64,000 bases of DNA, from the NCBI GenBank assembly GCA_036960175.1, contig JBALWH010000008.1, forward strand, positions 1 through 64,000, given 5' to 3'. The notes below the pieces were generated by a model. That model worked only from the letters and a program-made list of their open reading frames with translations, made no database searches and was not told the DNA's origin. Below, piece after piece: positions 35,064-43,934 of the stretch (position 1 is its first letter; every line of letters starts with the position of its first letter). The position numbers and the translations under genes are program-made. The stretch comes from Motiliproteus sp036960175. GTDB taxonomy: Bacteria; Pseudomonadota; Gammaproteobacteria; Pseudomonadales; Balneatricaceae.

Positions 35064-37001
35064 TCAAAATACTTTTTTTGCGGACTCCTCGGTCCTCAGC
35101 AACGCCGATGAAGACGACAATATTGTCTCTATCTTAGACGGCTCTCGCGGCCCCTGCGGGTCGTCTAATCGGTCGACCGAGTGAGCAACCACATTTTCTG
35201 CAGTAGAAAGCATTGGTTCGCTTTTCACCTGAAAGAGTCGTACATCCGGCAACCTTTCAATCGCCAAGGCTTCGAGCCATACTGGCGGTTTATGCTGTTG
35301 TAAACGCTGAAAAAACGGACTCCCTCCAGTAGCCCCTGAACCGGCCACCACCAACACATAATCAATACCAAACTGCTTTGTCAGACTCAGGGCTTCATTA
35401 TCGTCACGGCTATTCAATAATTTGTGCAGCTTTAGCATCCCCTGTTGGTTTCGGTGGTAGGGGGCAGCTAACACACTATGACCGGTGCGAGCCAAGATGG
35501 TCGGTCCAAGGTTGGTATCGGCTGCAATCAACGCTGATCGTCCCTGCCTATAGCCAGGCTGTTGTGCAATACGTTTAGCGACCTGGTCAACAGCCTGGTA
35601 GCCCAGGCCGACCGTTGCTTCGCTGCCCTGCCCCGTTGTCTGTGACATCAACACGCTGAGACCCGCTGGTGCCAAAGGCGATAACATGATCAACCAGGTT
35701 AGGGAAACCAGTCGGCGGTTCGTTGATCGCGTCTGTTGCCGCTGGGCATGAGTTAATCTTGCTCCGAGAGGGATCGCAAACAGGCAGGCGAATATGACGC
35801 AACGCAGTTGCCAGAAGCTGAGTACAAATGTACTTATCAGTAATACCAGAGTGAGCTGATGAGCCAGATCCTTGCGCGGGGTTGTCCTGACGAACAGATG
35901 CGCGACCAATACCAACATAGGGAAACCGAGAAACAGCACAAAGGCGGTAGGATCGCTGTTCAAATAATAGAGTGCGCCCTTTACTTCCGTGATCTGAGAA
36001 AGAAACTCCTGCTGCAACAGGGGACTCAACTGACCGTAAGGCCCTTCAAACAAGCAACTGGGATAAACGGCGAGCAATATCAACATGCAGACCAGGGCAC
36101 CAGCAAAGGCGGAAAACAATCGAGAAGCAGTACGCTTCAGCCTAGGGCCCATGCTCTGTAAAAACAGAAAATATCCGCTACCCAACCAGGCAGGTAAGAT
36201 CCAATTTATCGCCAAGTTGTCGCAGCTGCTTTGCCAGATCTCAGCGGGTGAGCGATGCAACGGCAGTAGCAGGCTGACCCCCAAGGCAAAACTGACTGCC
36301 ATTACTAATGAATATTTTCCAACTCCTATCGTGCCTAAAACCCAGCGCAACGTCAGGAAGGTAAATAACACCAAAATAATCGGTAGGGTCTCCAGCCCCA
36401 CCCATAACGACAGAGCCATCACCACACCCGCAGCTAACCCATAGCGCAGTTTCCAGTGCTGCCGACATGCTTGTACCAGACAAACCCATAACGCCATCAT
36501 CAGCATCAGTTGCCAACCATGATGGTCGAGCTTACCTGGATAGAGTTTTGCTAACACCGGTATGCAGGCCATCAGATAGATAGATGCAATAATGGCCGTT
36601 TCACTGTTGTCAAAAGCGCGACTCCCGAACCACAGTAACAACACCATAATCAGCAGCAGCAGTGACGGAACCAGGATAACAGCGGAAACGATAGCGAGCT
36701 GCTCGCCGAAGACCGGTGACAACGCTTCAATTGTAGCTGCTAGGGGCAAATCAGGTAGACGAGACCAATGCAACACAACGCCCTCTGGTGGATTCAGGCG
36801 AGCAACATTAAAGTCATACCAATTAGCCCCGTGGATCCAGTTCACGACTTGATGCAGACGCATATAATCATCGGTATCGGCCAGATCCAGTTGCATTAGC
36901 TCGGTGCTATGAGTGAGCACATAGCTAACCGACAGCAGCAACCAGAGCGCAACGGCTATTAGCGGACTGTCGTTGGATTCTGGTCCCGTTCCTTGGTTCA
37001 T
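35064..37001 (-). CDS. STT3-like GT-C membrane protein
   Basis: A 645-residue protein with about eleven to thirteen membrane helices. The first periplasmic loop holds DTDDYMRLHQVVNWIHG, then YDFNVARLNPPEGVVLHWSR, resembling the DxD region of STT3/GT-C glycosyltransferases; the motif KLYPGKLDHHGWQ lies in a second loop. A soluble C-terminal domain (about 490-620) follows. GT-C enzymes use polyprenyl-linked sugars on the periplasmic side. The ATG at 37001 has GAGG at 8 nt. The longer frame to 37082 is rejected because the predicted transcription start (near 37078) would fall at its start and no ribosome site precedes it. Two companion genes (GT2 and methyltransferase) follow. Confidence 0.75.
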   Translation of the reverse strand: MNQGTGPESNDSPLIAVALWLLLSVSYVLTHSTELMQLDLADTDDYMRLHQVVNWIHGANWYDFNVARLNPPEGVVLHWSRLPDLPLAATIEALSPVFGEQLAIVSAVILVPSLLLLIMVLLLWFGSRAFDNSETAIIASIYLMACIPVLAKLYPGKLDHHGWQLMLMMALWVCLVQACRQHWKLRYGLAAGVVMALSLWVGLETLPIILVLFTFLTLRWVLGTIGVGKYSLVMAVSFALGVSLLLPLHRSPAEIWQSSCDNLAINWILPAWLGSGYFLFLQSMGPRLKRTASRLFSAFAGALVCMLILLAVYPSCLFEGPYGQLSPLLQQEFLSQITEVKGALYYLNSDPTAFVLFLGFPMLVLVAHLFVRTTPRKDLAHQLTLVLLISTFVLSFWQLRCVIFACLFAIPLGARLTHAQRQQTRSTNRRLVSLTWLIMLSPLAPAGLSVLMSQTTGQGSEATVGLGYQAVDQVAKRIAQQPGYRQGRSALIAADTNLGPTILARTGHSVLAAPYHRNQQGMLKLHKLLNSRDDNEALSLTKQFGIDYVLVVAGSGATGGSPFFQRLQQHKPPVWLEALAIERLPDVRLFQVKSEPMLSTAENVVAHSVDRLDDPQGPREPSKIETILSSSSALLRTEESAKKVF

Positions 37002-37084
37002 TGAACAAACCTCTTTTCCTCTCGGCCCCAGATGACCCCGTATTTGACGGCAGAAATCCGCGATCAGAGACTTCGATAACATCT

Positions 37085-37147
37085 AGAATAAGCCCAGGCA
37101 GGGACAATCGTTGGTAGTATTTTGGGCCTGTCTGAAACTATCTTGGT
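37085..37147 (-). promoter_or_regulatory. GT-C operon promoter with paired 16-bp operator repeats
   Basis: Read on the minus strand: ACCAAGATAGTTTCAG (37147-37132), 5 bp, CCCAAAATACTACCAA (37126-37111), 20 bp, and -10 TATTCT (37090-37085). The repeat period is 21 bp, as at flp and the acyltransferase gene. The -35 position reads CAACGA and does not match the consensus. The distal copy shares 15 consecutive bases with the proximal copy at 17692-17677. Confidence 0.65.
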
Positions 37148-37539
37148 TATCCAGACACCGCGAACCAGGTCAACTAACGCCCCCTGAGCCCTGATATACA
37201 CAAGTACAGGGTAAAAAGCAGAAAATTTCAGAAAAGCGGGGGGGAATAGCCTATAAATACTGGGAGGGGAAAGTTAAACGCCACAAAAGCGTCACCTTTT
37301 TTTACACATCTCACAATAAATGATAATTATCACCTGCTCGCTAATAACAATTATTCGATAAGAAACATACTCTTGAATTAAACTATTGTTTGGTTGGAAC
37401 AGTTTTTGCTTAGATTTAATCTATCTGTTAACCAGGACCAGAATTGATGCTGGCCCTTTACTTAGGAGCATATTGGCAAGGCATTCTTCAAACGGATTTG
37501 AGTAGTGGGCCGATTCACTGCCGATAGCGCGGGTTGTTC
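37148..37539. other. Divergent intergenic region with an AT-rich palindrome (possible Fur-type site)
   Basis: TGATAATTATCA at 37321-37332 is a perfect 12-bp palindrome. The surrounding ATGATAAT and a second AATAACAATTATT stretch resemble parts of a Fur box (about 13 of 19 positions by eye). A short frame from 37448 to 37528 encodes 26 residues with AGGA upstream and could be a leader peptide. I see no strong promoter for the regulator gene. Confidence 0.35.
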
Positions 37540-38499
37540 ATGGATTGTGCAAATTTGCTATGGATAGATCTTCGAGTTTCAGAGAGGGATAACCATTGCC
37601 GAGATCTCTTTTCCAGGGGGTTTTCGGTTAAAGGTGAACGCAGGAATCTGAGAATGCTTGCATCGCCTCATCACCTGACTGACGGAGAGCGTAGAGAACC
37701 CAAACAAGGAACAGGAGTCCGCTGTAGATCCAATTCTGGCATAGAGCTTATCTGCTTTGAATTTGACTACCCCGATTTACAAAGCCTTAATCTGCTCAAA
37801 AGAACACGGGAAAAGTACCCGCAAATTCCTATCATCATGCTGACATTACAACACTCTGAAGCCTTAGCAGTCTGGGCGCTGCGACTACACGTCTGGGATT
37901 TTCTGGTTAAGCCCATTTCAGAATCACAGGTAGCAGATGTTGCCGAAGCTATTAGGAGTGTCAAAACAACCACTAAATCGGGGGGTAGCGCCTATGACAT
38001 ACCCAATGTTGATTGCAAGGTGCCCCAGGACCTTAGATTCCAGCCGGAGAAATCTGGAGCTGATAGTCTGAAACTCGGGTTGAGATTGATACGAGATCGT
38101 CTTGGTGAACGAATCTCAGAACAGCAAGTCGCTGATGCCTGTGGACTCGGCCTGTTCACCTTCAGCAAGGCATTTAAACGCCTGATGGGGCAAACCTTTC
38201 AGGACTATGTGATGCAACAGCGCATCATCGAATCAATGCGATTATTAATGCATCCCAATGCAACCATCACCGAAATCGCTTATCTGGTGGGGTTCAGGGA
38301 TATCTCCTATTTTTCCAAGATATTTAAACGCAGTGTCGGCAATTCACCCTCCGTGTTCCGCTCCAGCTGTTGCCTGGAAGATCCCAGAAATGGAGGCCCA
38401 GCACGACTCCGTCTCTGCACATCGTGTCCGCGCAAAAAGACCTGCCAGCACTTTAATCCAAGCATCGACGCTGGCATTCCGTTATATCGAATGTTCTAA
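37540..38499 (+). CDS. AraC-family regulator with degenerate receiver domain and Cys-rich tail
   Basis: A 319-residue cytoplasmic regulator. Residues 5-135 align with a receiver: the start LLWIDLR, ICFEFDYPDLQ and FLVKP with the conserved Lys124. The phospho-acceptor position is Glu74 in place of Asp, so it may not need phosphorylation. Two AraC helix-turn-helix units follow at about 180-270, with ISEQQVADACGLGLFTFSKAFK and ATITEIAYLVGFRDISYFSKIFK. The tail carries Cys277, 278, 293, 296 and 302 (CTSCPRKKTC), perhaps for metal or redox sensing. It is divergent from the GT-C operon, whose promoter holds AraC-like paired repeats, so I propose it controls that regulon. No good ribosome-binding site precedes the ATG at 37540; the open frame starts two codons earlier at TTG. 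Confidence 0.85.
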   Translation: MDCANLLWIDLRVSERDNHCRDLFSRGFSVKGERRNLRMLASPHHLTDGERREPKQGTGVRCRSNSGIELICFEFDYPDLQSLNLLKRTREKYPQIPIIMLTLQHSEALAVWALRLHVWDFLVKPISESQVADVAEAIRSVKTTTKSGGSAYDIPNVDCKVPQDLRFQPEKSGADSLKLGLRLIRDRLGERISEQQVADACGLGLFTFSKAFKRLMGQTFQDYVMQQRIIESMRLLMHPNATITEIAYLVGFRDISYFSKIFKRSVGNSPSVFRSSCCLEDPRNGGPARLRLCTSCPRKKTCQHFNPSIDAGIPLYRMF

Positions 38500-38516
38500 C
38501 TGATTAGAAACCTGGC

Positions 38517-38552
38517 ATTAAAAAAAATGGCCGCAACTGCGGCCATTTTTAA
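38517..38552. terminator. Bidirectional rho-independent terminator
   Basis: AATGGCCGC (38526-38534), loop AACT, GCGGCCATT (38539-38547), with an A-run before and a T-run after. It can end transcription of the AraC-type gene on the plus strand and of sthA on the minus strand. Confidence 0.88.
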
Positions 38553-38567
38553 TCAAACCCAGCGGTA

Positions 38568-39968
38568 TCAGATATTAGCAATCCGATTCAAACCGGCAAT
38601 CGCCGCTATTCGGAAAGCTTCTGCCATGGTGGGATAGTTGAAGGTGGTATTAACGAAATACTTAATAGTATTGGCCTCACCTTCCTGATTCATGATGGCC
38701 TGGCCGATATGAATGATTTCTGAGGCGCGGTCACCGAAGCAGTGAATACCGAGAATTTCCAACGTTTCACGATGGAACAAGAGCTTCAGCATACCCACGG
38801 TTTCACCGGAGATATGCGCCCGAGCAATATCCTTAAAGAACGCCTGACCCACTTCGTAAGGCACCTTAGCCGAGGTCAGCTCCATCTCGGTTTTACCGAC
38901 AGAACTGATTTCTGGAATGGTATAAATACCGGTAGGAACTTCAGAGACGAAGTGAAAATCCTCTGCCTTGAGCAAGTCAGTACTGGCCGCACGCCCCTGA
39001 TCCAAAGCAGCCGACGCGAGACTGGGCCAACCCACCACATCACCGGCAGCATAGACGCCTTCAACACCCGTTCTGTAGTGGTCATCAACATCCAGCTGGC
39101 CACGATTATTCGGTTCCAGGCCAATATTCTCTAGCCCCATCCCTTCGGTATTACCGGAACGACCATTACACCAGAGGAAAGCATCGGCGCGGATTTTCTT
39201 ACCCGATTTAAGGGTAAGCAGAACGCCATGATCATCACCCTCTATAGATTCGTACTCTTCGTTGTGACGAATAGTACAACCATGGTTACGTAGGTGATAA
39301 CTCAACGCATCTGAAATTTCATCATCAAGGAAGGAAAGCAGGCGATCACGGTTGTCGATCAGATCGACCTTAACGCCGAGACCACCGAAGATAGAAGCAT
39401 ATTCACAGCCGATAACACCGGCACCATAGACGATCAATGTGCGTGGAGTATGTTCTAACTTAAGGATGGTATCGGAGTTGTAGATACGTTCGTGGGTAAA
39501 ATCTACATCCGGTGGAGTATAGGGGCTAGAACCGGTGGCGATCACCACATGTTTGGCATTCAAGGTATCCTTACCACGATCCTTGTGGGACACCGTGATG
39601 GTCTTGGAATCGGTAAAACTGGCGTTGCCAAAATAGACATCAATACGATTGCGGGCATAAAATCCGGTGCGAATCATGACTTGATTGGAAATTACCTTTT
39701 CCGCACGTTTTAATACCTTCGGAAAAGAAAACCAGCGCGGCTCGCCGATATCCCGGAACATGGGGTTAGTATTAAATTCGATGATCTGCTTAACTGAATG
39801 ACGCAGTGCTTTTGAAGGGATAGTACCCATATGGGTACAGTTTCCACCTACTTTATCCTGAGATTCGACGACGGCTACTCGACGTCCTTTCTTCGCTGCA
39901 TTCATGGCCGCACCTTCACCTGCAGGCCCTGATCCGATTACAACAACGTCATATTCGTAAACCGCCAT
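38568..39968 (-). CDS. sthA: Soluble pyridine nucleotide transhydrogenase SthA
   Basis: A 466-residue FAD enzyme that moves hydride from NADPH to NAD+. The FAD site is VVVIGSGPAGEGAAMNAA, and the GGNCTHMGTIPSKALRHS region has one Cys and Thr where disulfide reductases have the second Cys, the SthA feature. The NAD(P) site is TLIVYGAGVIGCEYASIFGGL. The C-terminal dimerisation domain holds EIIHIGQAIM and FNYPTMAEAFRIAA. GGGGAG lies close ahead of the ATG. Its position next to the nqr operon is also known in Pseudomonas. Confidence 0.96.
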   Translation of the reverse strand: MAVYEYDVVVIGSGPAGEGAAMNAAKKGRRVAVVESQDKVGGNCTHMGTIPSKALRHSVKQIIEFNTNPMFRDIGEPRWFSFPKVLKRAEKVISNQVMIRTGFYARNRIDVYFGNASFTDSKTITVSHKDRGKDTLNAKHVVIATGSSPYTPPDVDFTHERIYNSDTILKLEHTPRTLIVYGAGVIGCEYASIFGGLGVKVDLIDNRDRLLSFLDDEISDALSYHLRNHGCTIRHNEEYESIEGDDHGVLLTLKSGKKIRADAFLWCNGRSGNTEGMGLENIGLEPNNRGQLDVDDHYRTGVEGVYAAGDVVGWPSLASAALDQGRAASTDLLKAEDFHFVSEVPTGIYTIPEISSVGKTEMELTSAKVPYEVGQAFFKDIARAHISGETVGMLKLLFHRETLEILGIHCFGDRASEIIHIGQAIMNQEGEANTIKYFVNTTFNYPTMAEAFRIAAIAGLNRIANI

Positions 39969-40076
39969 CTACTCCCCCTCAAAATCGTACTTTATAATTT
40001 TAATATCGTCCGCTGATCTGCCATTGCGATAAAATAGCGAGTTAGCACCGGAATATAATGCGAGCCATTATAGCGA

Positions 40077-40325
40077 CTAGTCTTTAGATTGTTTCAATTC
40101 ATAACCCAAAGCATTATCGTTTTCTTCGTCCTCGTCATCCTGCTCTTCATTTTCACACTTGTTTGGATCATCACCGCACACCGGACAGATATAGTCCTGT
40201 TCGCCCAGAGCTGCGCCCACGCCGCCACAGGAACCTTTAATCGGCTTACCACCCATAATCACGCCGATAGACATTCCGGCAATAACAAGGCCCAGAACGA
40301 TCACTGCTAAAATAAATGTTTCCAC
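40077..40325 (-). CDS. nqrM: NqrM, Na+-NQR maturation protein
   Basis: An 82-residue protein with one N-terminal TM helix (METFILAVIVLGLVIAGMSI) and the family Cys motif: GSCGGVGAALGEQDYICPVC followed by GDDPNKC. NqrM is needed to assemble the complex, probably by delivering iron to the membrane-bound Cys centre of NqrD and NqrE. The C-terminus is very acidic. It is the last gene of the nqr operon, 9 bp after apbE. Confidence 0.93.
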   Translation of the reverse strand: METFILAVIVLGLVIAGMSIGVIMGGKPIKGSCGGVGAALGEQDYICPVCGDDPNKCENEEQDDEDEENDNALGYELKQSKD

Positions 40326-40334
40326 GGTACTACC

Positions 40335-41378
40335 TCACTGCATTAGGAAGGATTCAAACTCATCGGTATAAGTTTCAACAAAGCCCTGCTCTGATTTGCT
40401 TATAAAGAATGCGGGGATCTTCAGCTGTTTTGCCAAAGCCAACCCCTTCTCTTTTCCCAATACCATCATAGCCGTTGCCAGGGCATCTGCCCGGGCGCAA
40501 GAAGGATCCAATATGGTAACCGATGCCAGTCTATGGGTAATCGGTTTGCCAGTGGCTGGATCAATAGTATGAGAGAATCGAACGCCATCCTGTTCAAAAT
40601 AATTCCGGTAATCACCGGACGTTGCAATCGCCGTATTCTCGACGTTAATAATTTTCTGAATATTACGCTGCCCGGATGATGGGCTTTCCACGGCGATACG
40701 CCAATGAGTACCATCAGGCTTAAGGCCGTGAGCCTTAAGCTCGCCTCCTATTTCGACTAGGTAAGAGCCATAGTCCTGGCTTAGCAAATCCGCTACGACA
40801 TCAACCGCGTAGCCTTTAGCGATGGCTGATAGATCGAGATAGGCATTGTTGGTCTTGCGTAACTCAGGCGGATCATTGCGGGCCGCTATGGCCTGATAGC
40901 CGATTCTGGGCAGCAGTTCATCGATCTGTTGCTGAGAAGGAGACTTTGATATGGAGTTACCGGGGCCAAAACCCCAGAGATTGACCAAGGGGCCAACCGT
41001 CATATCAAAAGCACCTTGGGTTTGAGCACTAATTTCCAGTCCAAGGCCAACTACTCGCGCAGTTTCAACCGACACCGAAAACCATTGTTCTGACTCGGTA
41101 TGGTTAAAAATACTGAGTTCCGAATCCTGTTTATAGGTCGACATGCGGGATTCGATTCGATCCAGTTCAGACTGAATTGCAGATTTCAGAGAAACAAGAT
41201 CTGTTGACTGAGGCGCTACCACCTTGACGGTATAACTGGTACCCATCGTGGCACCGGTTAGTGTCTGTATGAGCTGTTGCGAATCATTGCGATCACTACA
41301 GCCGGTTAGCGCCGAACTAACCAGTGCAAGCACTAGCAGTCCGGCGAAAACCGTCTTAAGTTGCTGAGCAATTTTCAA
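40335..41378 (-). CDS. apbE: ApbE, FAD:protein FMN transferase
   Basis: A 347-residue lipoprotein: signal helix LLVLALVSSALTGC with lipobox LTGC. The ApbE core shows GATMGTSYTVKVV, TQGAFDMTVGPLVNLWGFG, AIAKGYAVDVVADLL, VEIGGELKAHG and the C-terminal TIDPATGKPI and SCARADALATAMMVLG. It transfers FMN from FAD to Thr/Ser residues of NqrB and NqrC in the periplasm using Mg2+. It lies 21 bp after nqrF. Confidence 0.95.
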   Translation of the reverse strand: MKIAQQLKTVFAGLLVLALVSSALTGCSDRNDSQQLIQTLTGATMGTSYTVKVVAPQSTDLVSLKSAIQSELDRIESRMSTYKQDSELSIFNHTESEQWFSVSVETARVVGLGLEISAQTQGAFDMTVGPLVNLWGFGPGNSISKSPSQQQIDELLPRIGYQAIAARNDPPELRKTNNAYLDLSAIAKGYAVDVVADLLSQDYGSYLVEIGGELKAHGLKPDGTHWRIAVESPSSGQRNIQKIINVENTAIATSGDYRNYFEQDGVRFSHTIDPATGKPITHRLASVTILDPSCARADALATAMMVLGKEKGLALAKQLKIPAFFISKSEQGFVETYTDEFESFLMQ

Positions 41379-41399
41379 AATCGCTTAACCACTTATTCT

Positions 41400-42623
41400 T
41401 TAACCGCCGAAGTCATCAAGTAGGATGTTTTCACGTTCAACACCCATGTCTTCCAACATCTTGATAACGGCTGACGTCATCATTGGCGGTCCACACATGT
41501 AGTATTCACAATCTTCAGGGGCTTCATGATCCTTCAGATAATTTTCGAACAATACGTTGTGGATAAAGCCAGTGTAGCCTTCCCAGTTATCTTCAGGCAG
41601 TGGATCAGACAGAGCCAGATGCCACTTGAAGTTCTCGTTTTCGGCTGCCAACTTATCGAACTCTTCACCGTAAAAAGCCTCACGCATGGAACGAGCACCG
41701 TACCAGTATGAGATCTTACGAGTAGAATTTAGACGCATGAGCTGATCAAAGATATGAGAGCGCATTGGCGCCATACCCGCACCACCACCGACAAACACCA
41801 TCTCTGCATCGGTATCCTTGGCGAAGAACTCACCGAAAGGACCGTACACAGCGACCTTGTCACCAGGCTTGAGGCTGAAGACGAACGAAGACATCTGACC
41901 GGCTGGTAGGTCATCACGCCCAGGAGGCGGAGTCGCTACACGGATGTTGAATTTAACAACACCCCGCTCTTCTGGATAGTTAGCCATGGAGTAAGCACGA
42001 ATAACGGTCTCATCAACCTTGGACACATAGCGCCAAATGTCAAACTTGTTCCAGTCTTCGTGGTATTCCTCATCGATATCAAAGTCTTTATAAGCGATGG
42101 CATGAGGAGGACATTCCAGCTGAACATAACCACCAGCGCGGAAGTCGACGTTTTCACCTTCGGGCAGACGCAGGGTCAGCTCTTTGATGAAGGTCGCTAC
42201 GTTGGGGTTGGAGTCAACGGTACATTCCCACTTCTTGACGCCGAAGACATCGTCTTCAACTTCAATGGACATATTTTCTCTAACCGCAACCTGGCAGGAC
42301 AGACGCCAGCCTTCTTTACGCTGACCTTTAGTGAAGTGACCCTCTTCGGTAGGCAGCATTTCGCCACCACCCGATTCGACAATACACTTACACTGGGCAC
42401 AGGTACCACCACCACCACAGGCAGAAGACAGGAATATGCCCTGACCGGCCAGGGTTCCCAGCAGCTTGTCGCCAGCTGGAACCTTAATGGTTTTTTCGGG
42501 ATCACCATTGATCTCAATCGTCACATCACCGCTGTTGACCATCTTGGAGCGGGCGAAAAGAATCACCGCTACCAAAGCCAACACCACGGCTGTGAACATG
42601 ATTACACCGAGTATAATTTCCAT
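41400..42623 (-). CDS. nqrF: Na+-NQR subunit F (NADH-oxidising, FAD and 2Fe-2S)
   Basis: A 407-residue subunit that takes electrons from NADH. It has a TM helix (about 3-24), a 2Fe-2S ferredoxin domain with Cys69, Cys75, Cys78 and Cys110, an FAD domain with RAYSMANYPEE and an NADH domain with VFVGGGAGMAPMRSHI and YYMCGPPMM. The length matches the family. Confidence 0.97.
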   Translation of the reverse strand: MEIILGVIMFTAVVLALVAVILFARSKMVNSGDVTIEINGDPEKTIKVPAGDKLLGTLAGQGIFLSSACGGGGTCAQCKCIVESGGGEMLPTEEGHFTKGQRKEGWRLSCQVAVRENMSIEVEDDVFGVKKWECTVDSNPNVATFIKELTLRLPEGENVDFRAGGYVQLECPPHAIAYKDFDIDEEYHEDWNKFDIWRYVSKVDETVIRAYSMANYPEERGVVKFNIRVATPPPGRDDLPAGQMSSFVFSLKPGDKVAVYGPFGEFFAKDTDAEMVFVGGGAGMAPMRSHIFDQLMRLNSTRKISYWYGARSMREAFYGEEFDKLAAENENFKWHLALSDPLPEDNWEGYTGFIHNVLFENYLKDHEAPEDCEYYMCGPPMMTSAVIKMLEDMGVERENILLDDFGG

Positions 42624-42660
42624 GTTCGCTTAACCTTTACTTGTTCCGTACCGCACAGCT

Positions 42661-43269
42661 TTACAGCTGCACACCAGAGAAAGACATGAATCCCATCGCC
42701 ATCAGGCCGACGGTAAGGAAGGTGATCCCCAGACCGCGCAGACCATGAGGCACATCGCTGTACTTAAGCTTCTCGCGAATACCCGCCAGGGCTGTGATTG
42801 CAAATGCCCAACCCAGACCCGCACCGATACCGTAAACCACGGACTCACCGAAGTTATAGTCGCGCTCTACCATGAACAACGCACCGGCCATAATGGCGCA
42901 GTTAACGGTGATCAATGGCAGAAACACGCCCAAAGCGTTGTAAAGCGCAGGCACGTACTTATCCAGAAACATCTCCAGAATCTGTACCACCGCAGCGATA
43001 ACTCCAATGTAGGAGATCAGACCCAGGAAGCTCAGGTCAACGCCAGGAAGACCGGCCCAAGCGAGGGCACCATCTTTCAATAGGAAGGCGTAGATCAGGT
43101 TGTTAATCGGCACGGTGATACCCAGTACCACGACAACCGCAACACCCAGACCAATAGCAGTCTGAACTTTCTTAGAGATAGCGATAAAAGTACACATCCC
43201 CAAGAAGAAGGCGAGCGCCATGTTCTCGATAAAGATCGAGCGCACGAGCAGGCTAATATAATGTTCCAT
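42661..43269 (-). CDS. nqrE: Na+-NQR subunit E
   Basis: A 202-residue integral membrane protein with six helices. It shares the family motifs FIENMALAFFLGMCTFIAIS and VNCAIMAGALFM; the Cys residues in GMCTF and VNCAI help bind the iron centre between NqrD and NqrE. It is homologous to NqrD with opposite topology. It starts 15 bp after nqrD. Confidence 0.97.
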   Translation of the reverse strand: MEHYISLLVRSIFIENMALAFFLGMCTFIAISKKVQTAIGLGVAVVVVLGITVPINNLIYAFLLKDGALAWAGLPGVDLSFLGLISYIGVIAAVVQILEMFLDKYVPALYNALGVFLPLITVNCAIMAGALFMVERDYNFGESVVYGIGAGLGWAFAITALAGIREKLKYSDVPHGLRGLGITFLTVGLMAMGFMSFSGVQL

Positions 43270-43284
43270 TACTCTCTCCTCCCC

Positions 43285-43932
43285 TTATTTGGTATTGGGG
43301 GCAATAGTGAAATCGGCAGATTCCACCTGGTTCTTCTTCCAAGAGCGCAAGCCCCAGATCATCAGACCGATGACGAAAAACGCAGAAGGAGGCAACAGCA
43401 TCAGTCCGTTAGCCACGTACCAGCCACCGTTGGTTACCAACGAGAAAATCTCGATGCCAAGCAAGGAGCCGGAGCCGGCAAGCTCGCGAACAACACCTAC
43501 GAAGATCAGAACCGCAGAGTAGCCCAGGCCGTTACCGATACCGTCCCAGAAACTGATCATAGGCGGATTCTTCATGGCAAAAGCTTCGGCACGACCCATT
43601 ACGATACAGTTGGTAATAATCAAACCAACGAATACCGAGAGCTGCTTTGACAGCCCAAACGCATAGGCTTTCAATACCTGATCCACAACGATTACCAAAG
43701 AGGCAATGATGATCATCTGCACGATAATGCGAATGGTGCTGGGGATATGGTTACGGATAGCCGCGATCAATAGGTTGGAGAAGGCAGTAACCACGGTTAC
43801 CGCGATGCCCATTACCAATGCAACCTTGAGACTGCTAGTTACTGCCAGCGCAGAACATATACCCAGAATCTGCAGAGCAATCGGGTTGTTCTCGAGGATG
43901 GGTTTAGTGATGACTTCTTTAATCGTAGACAT
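43285..43932 (-). CDS. nqrD: Na+-NQR subunit D
   Basis: A 215-residue membrane protein with six helices. NPIALQILGICSALAVTSSL and LIITNCIVMGRAEAFAM contain the two iron-centre cysteines. The start ATG is 2 bp after the nqrC stop. Confidence 0.97.
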   Translation of the reverse strand: MSTIKEVITKPILENNPIALQILGICSALAVTSSLKVALVMGIAVTVVTAFSNLLIAAIRNHIPSTIRIIVQMIIIASLVIVVDQVLKAYAFGLSKQLSVFVGLIITNCIVMGRAEAFAMKNPPMISFWDGIGNGLGYSAVLIFVGVVRELAGSGSLLGIEIFSLVTNGGWYVANGLMLLPPSAFFVIGLMIWGLRSWKKNQVESADFTIAPNTK

Positions 43933-43934
43933 GT

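Noticed and set aside
37002..37082. N-terminal extension of the GT-C protein to 37082
   Set aside because: It has no ribosome-binding site and begins at the predicted -10 and transcription start of the operon; ATG 37001 has GAGG at 8 nt.
37448..37528. 26-residue frame ahead of the AraC-type gene
   Set aside because: AGGA precedes it, but the composition is not that of a known leader peptide and nothing else supports translation; mentioned only within the intergenic entry.
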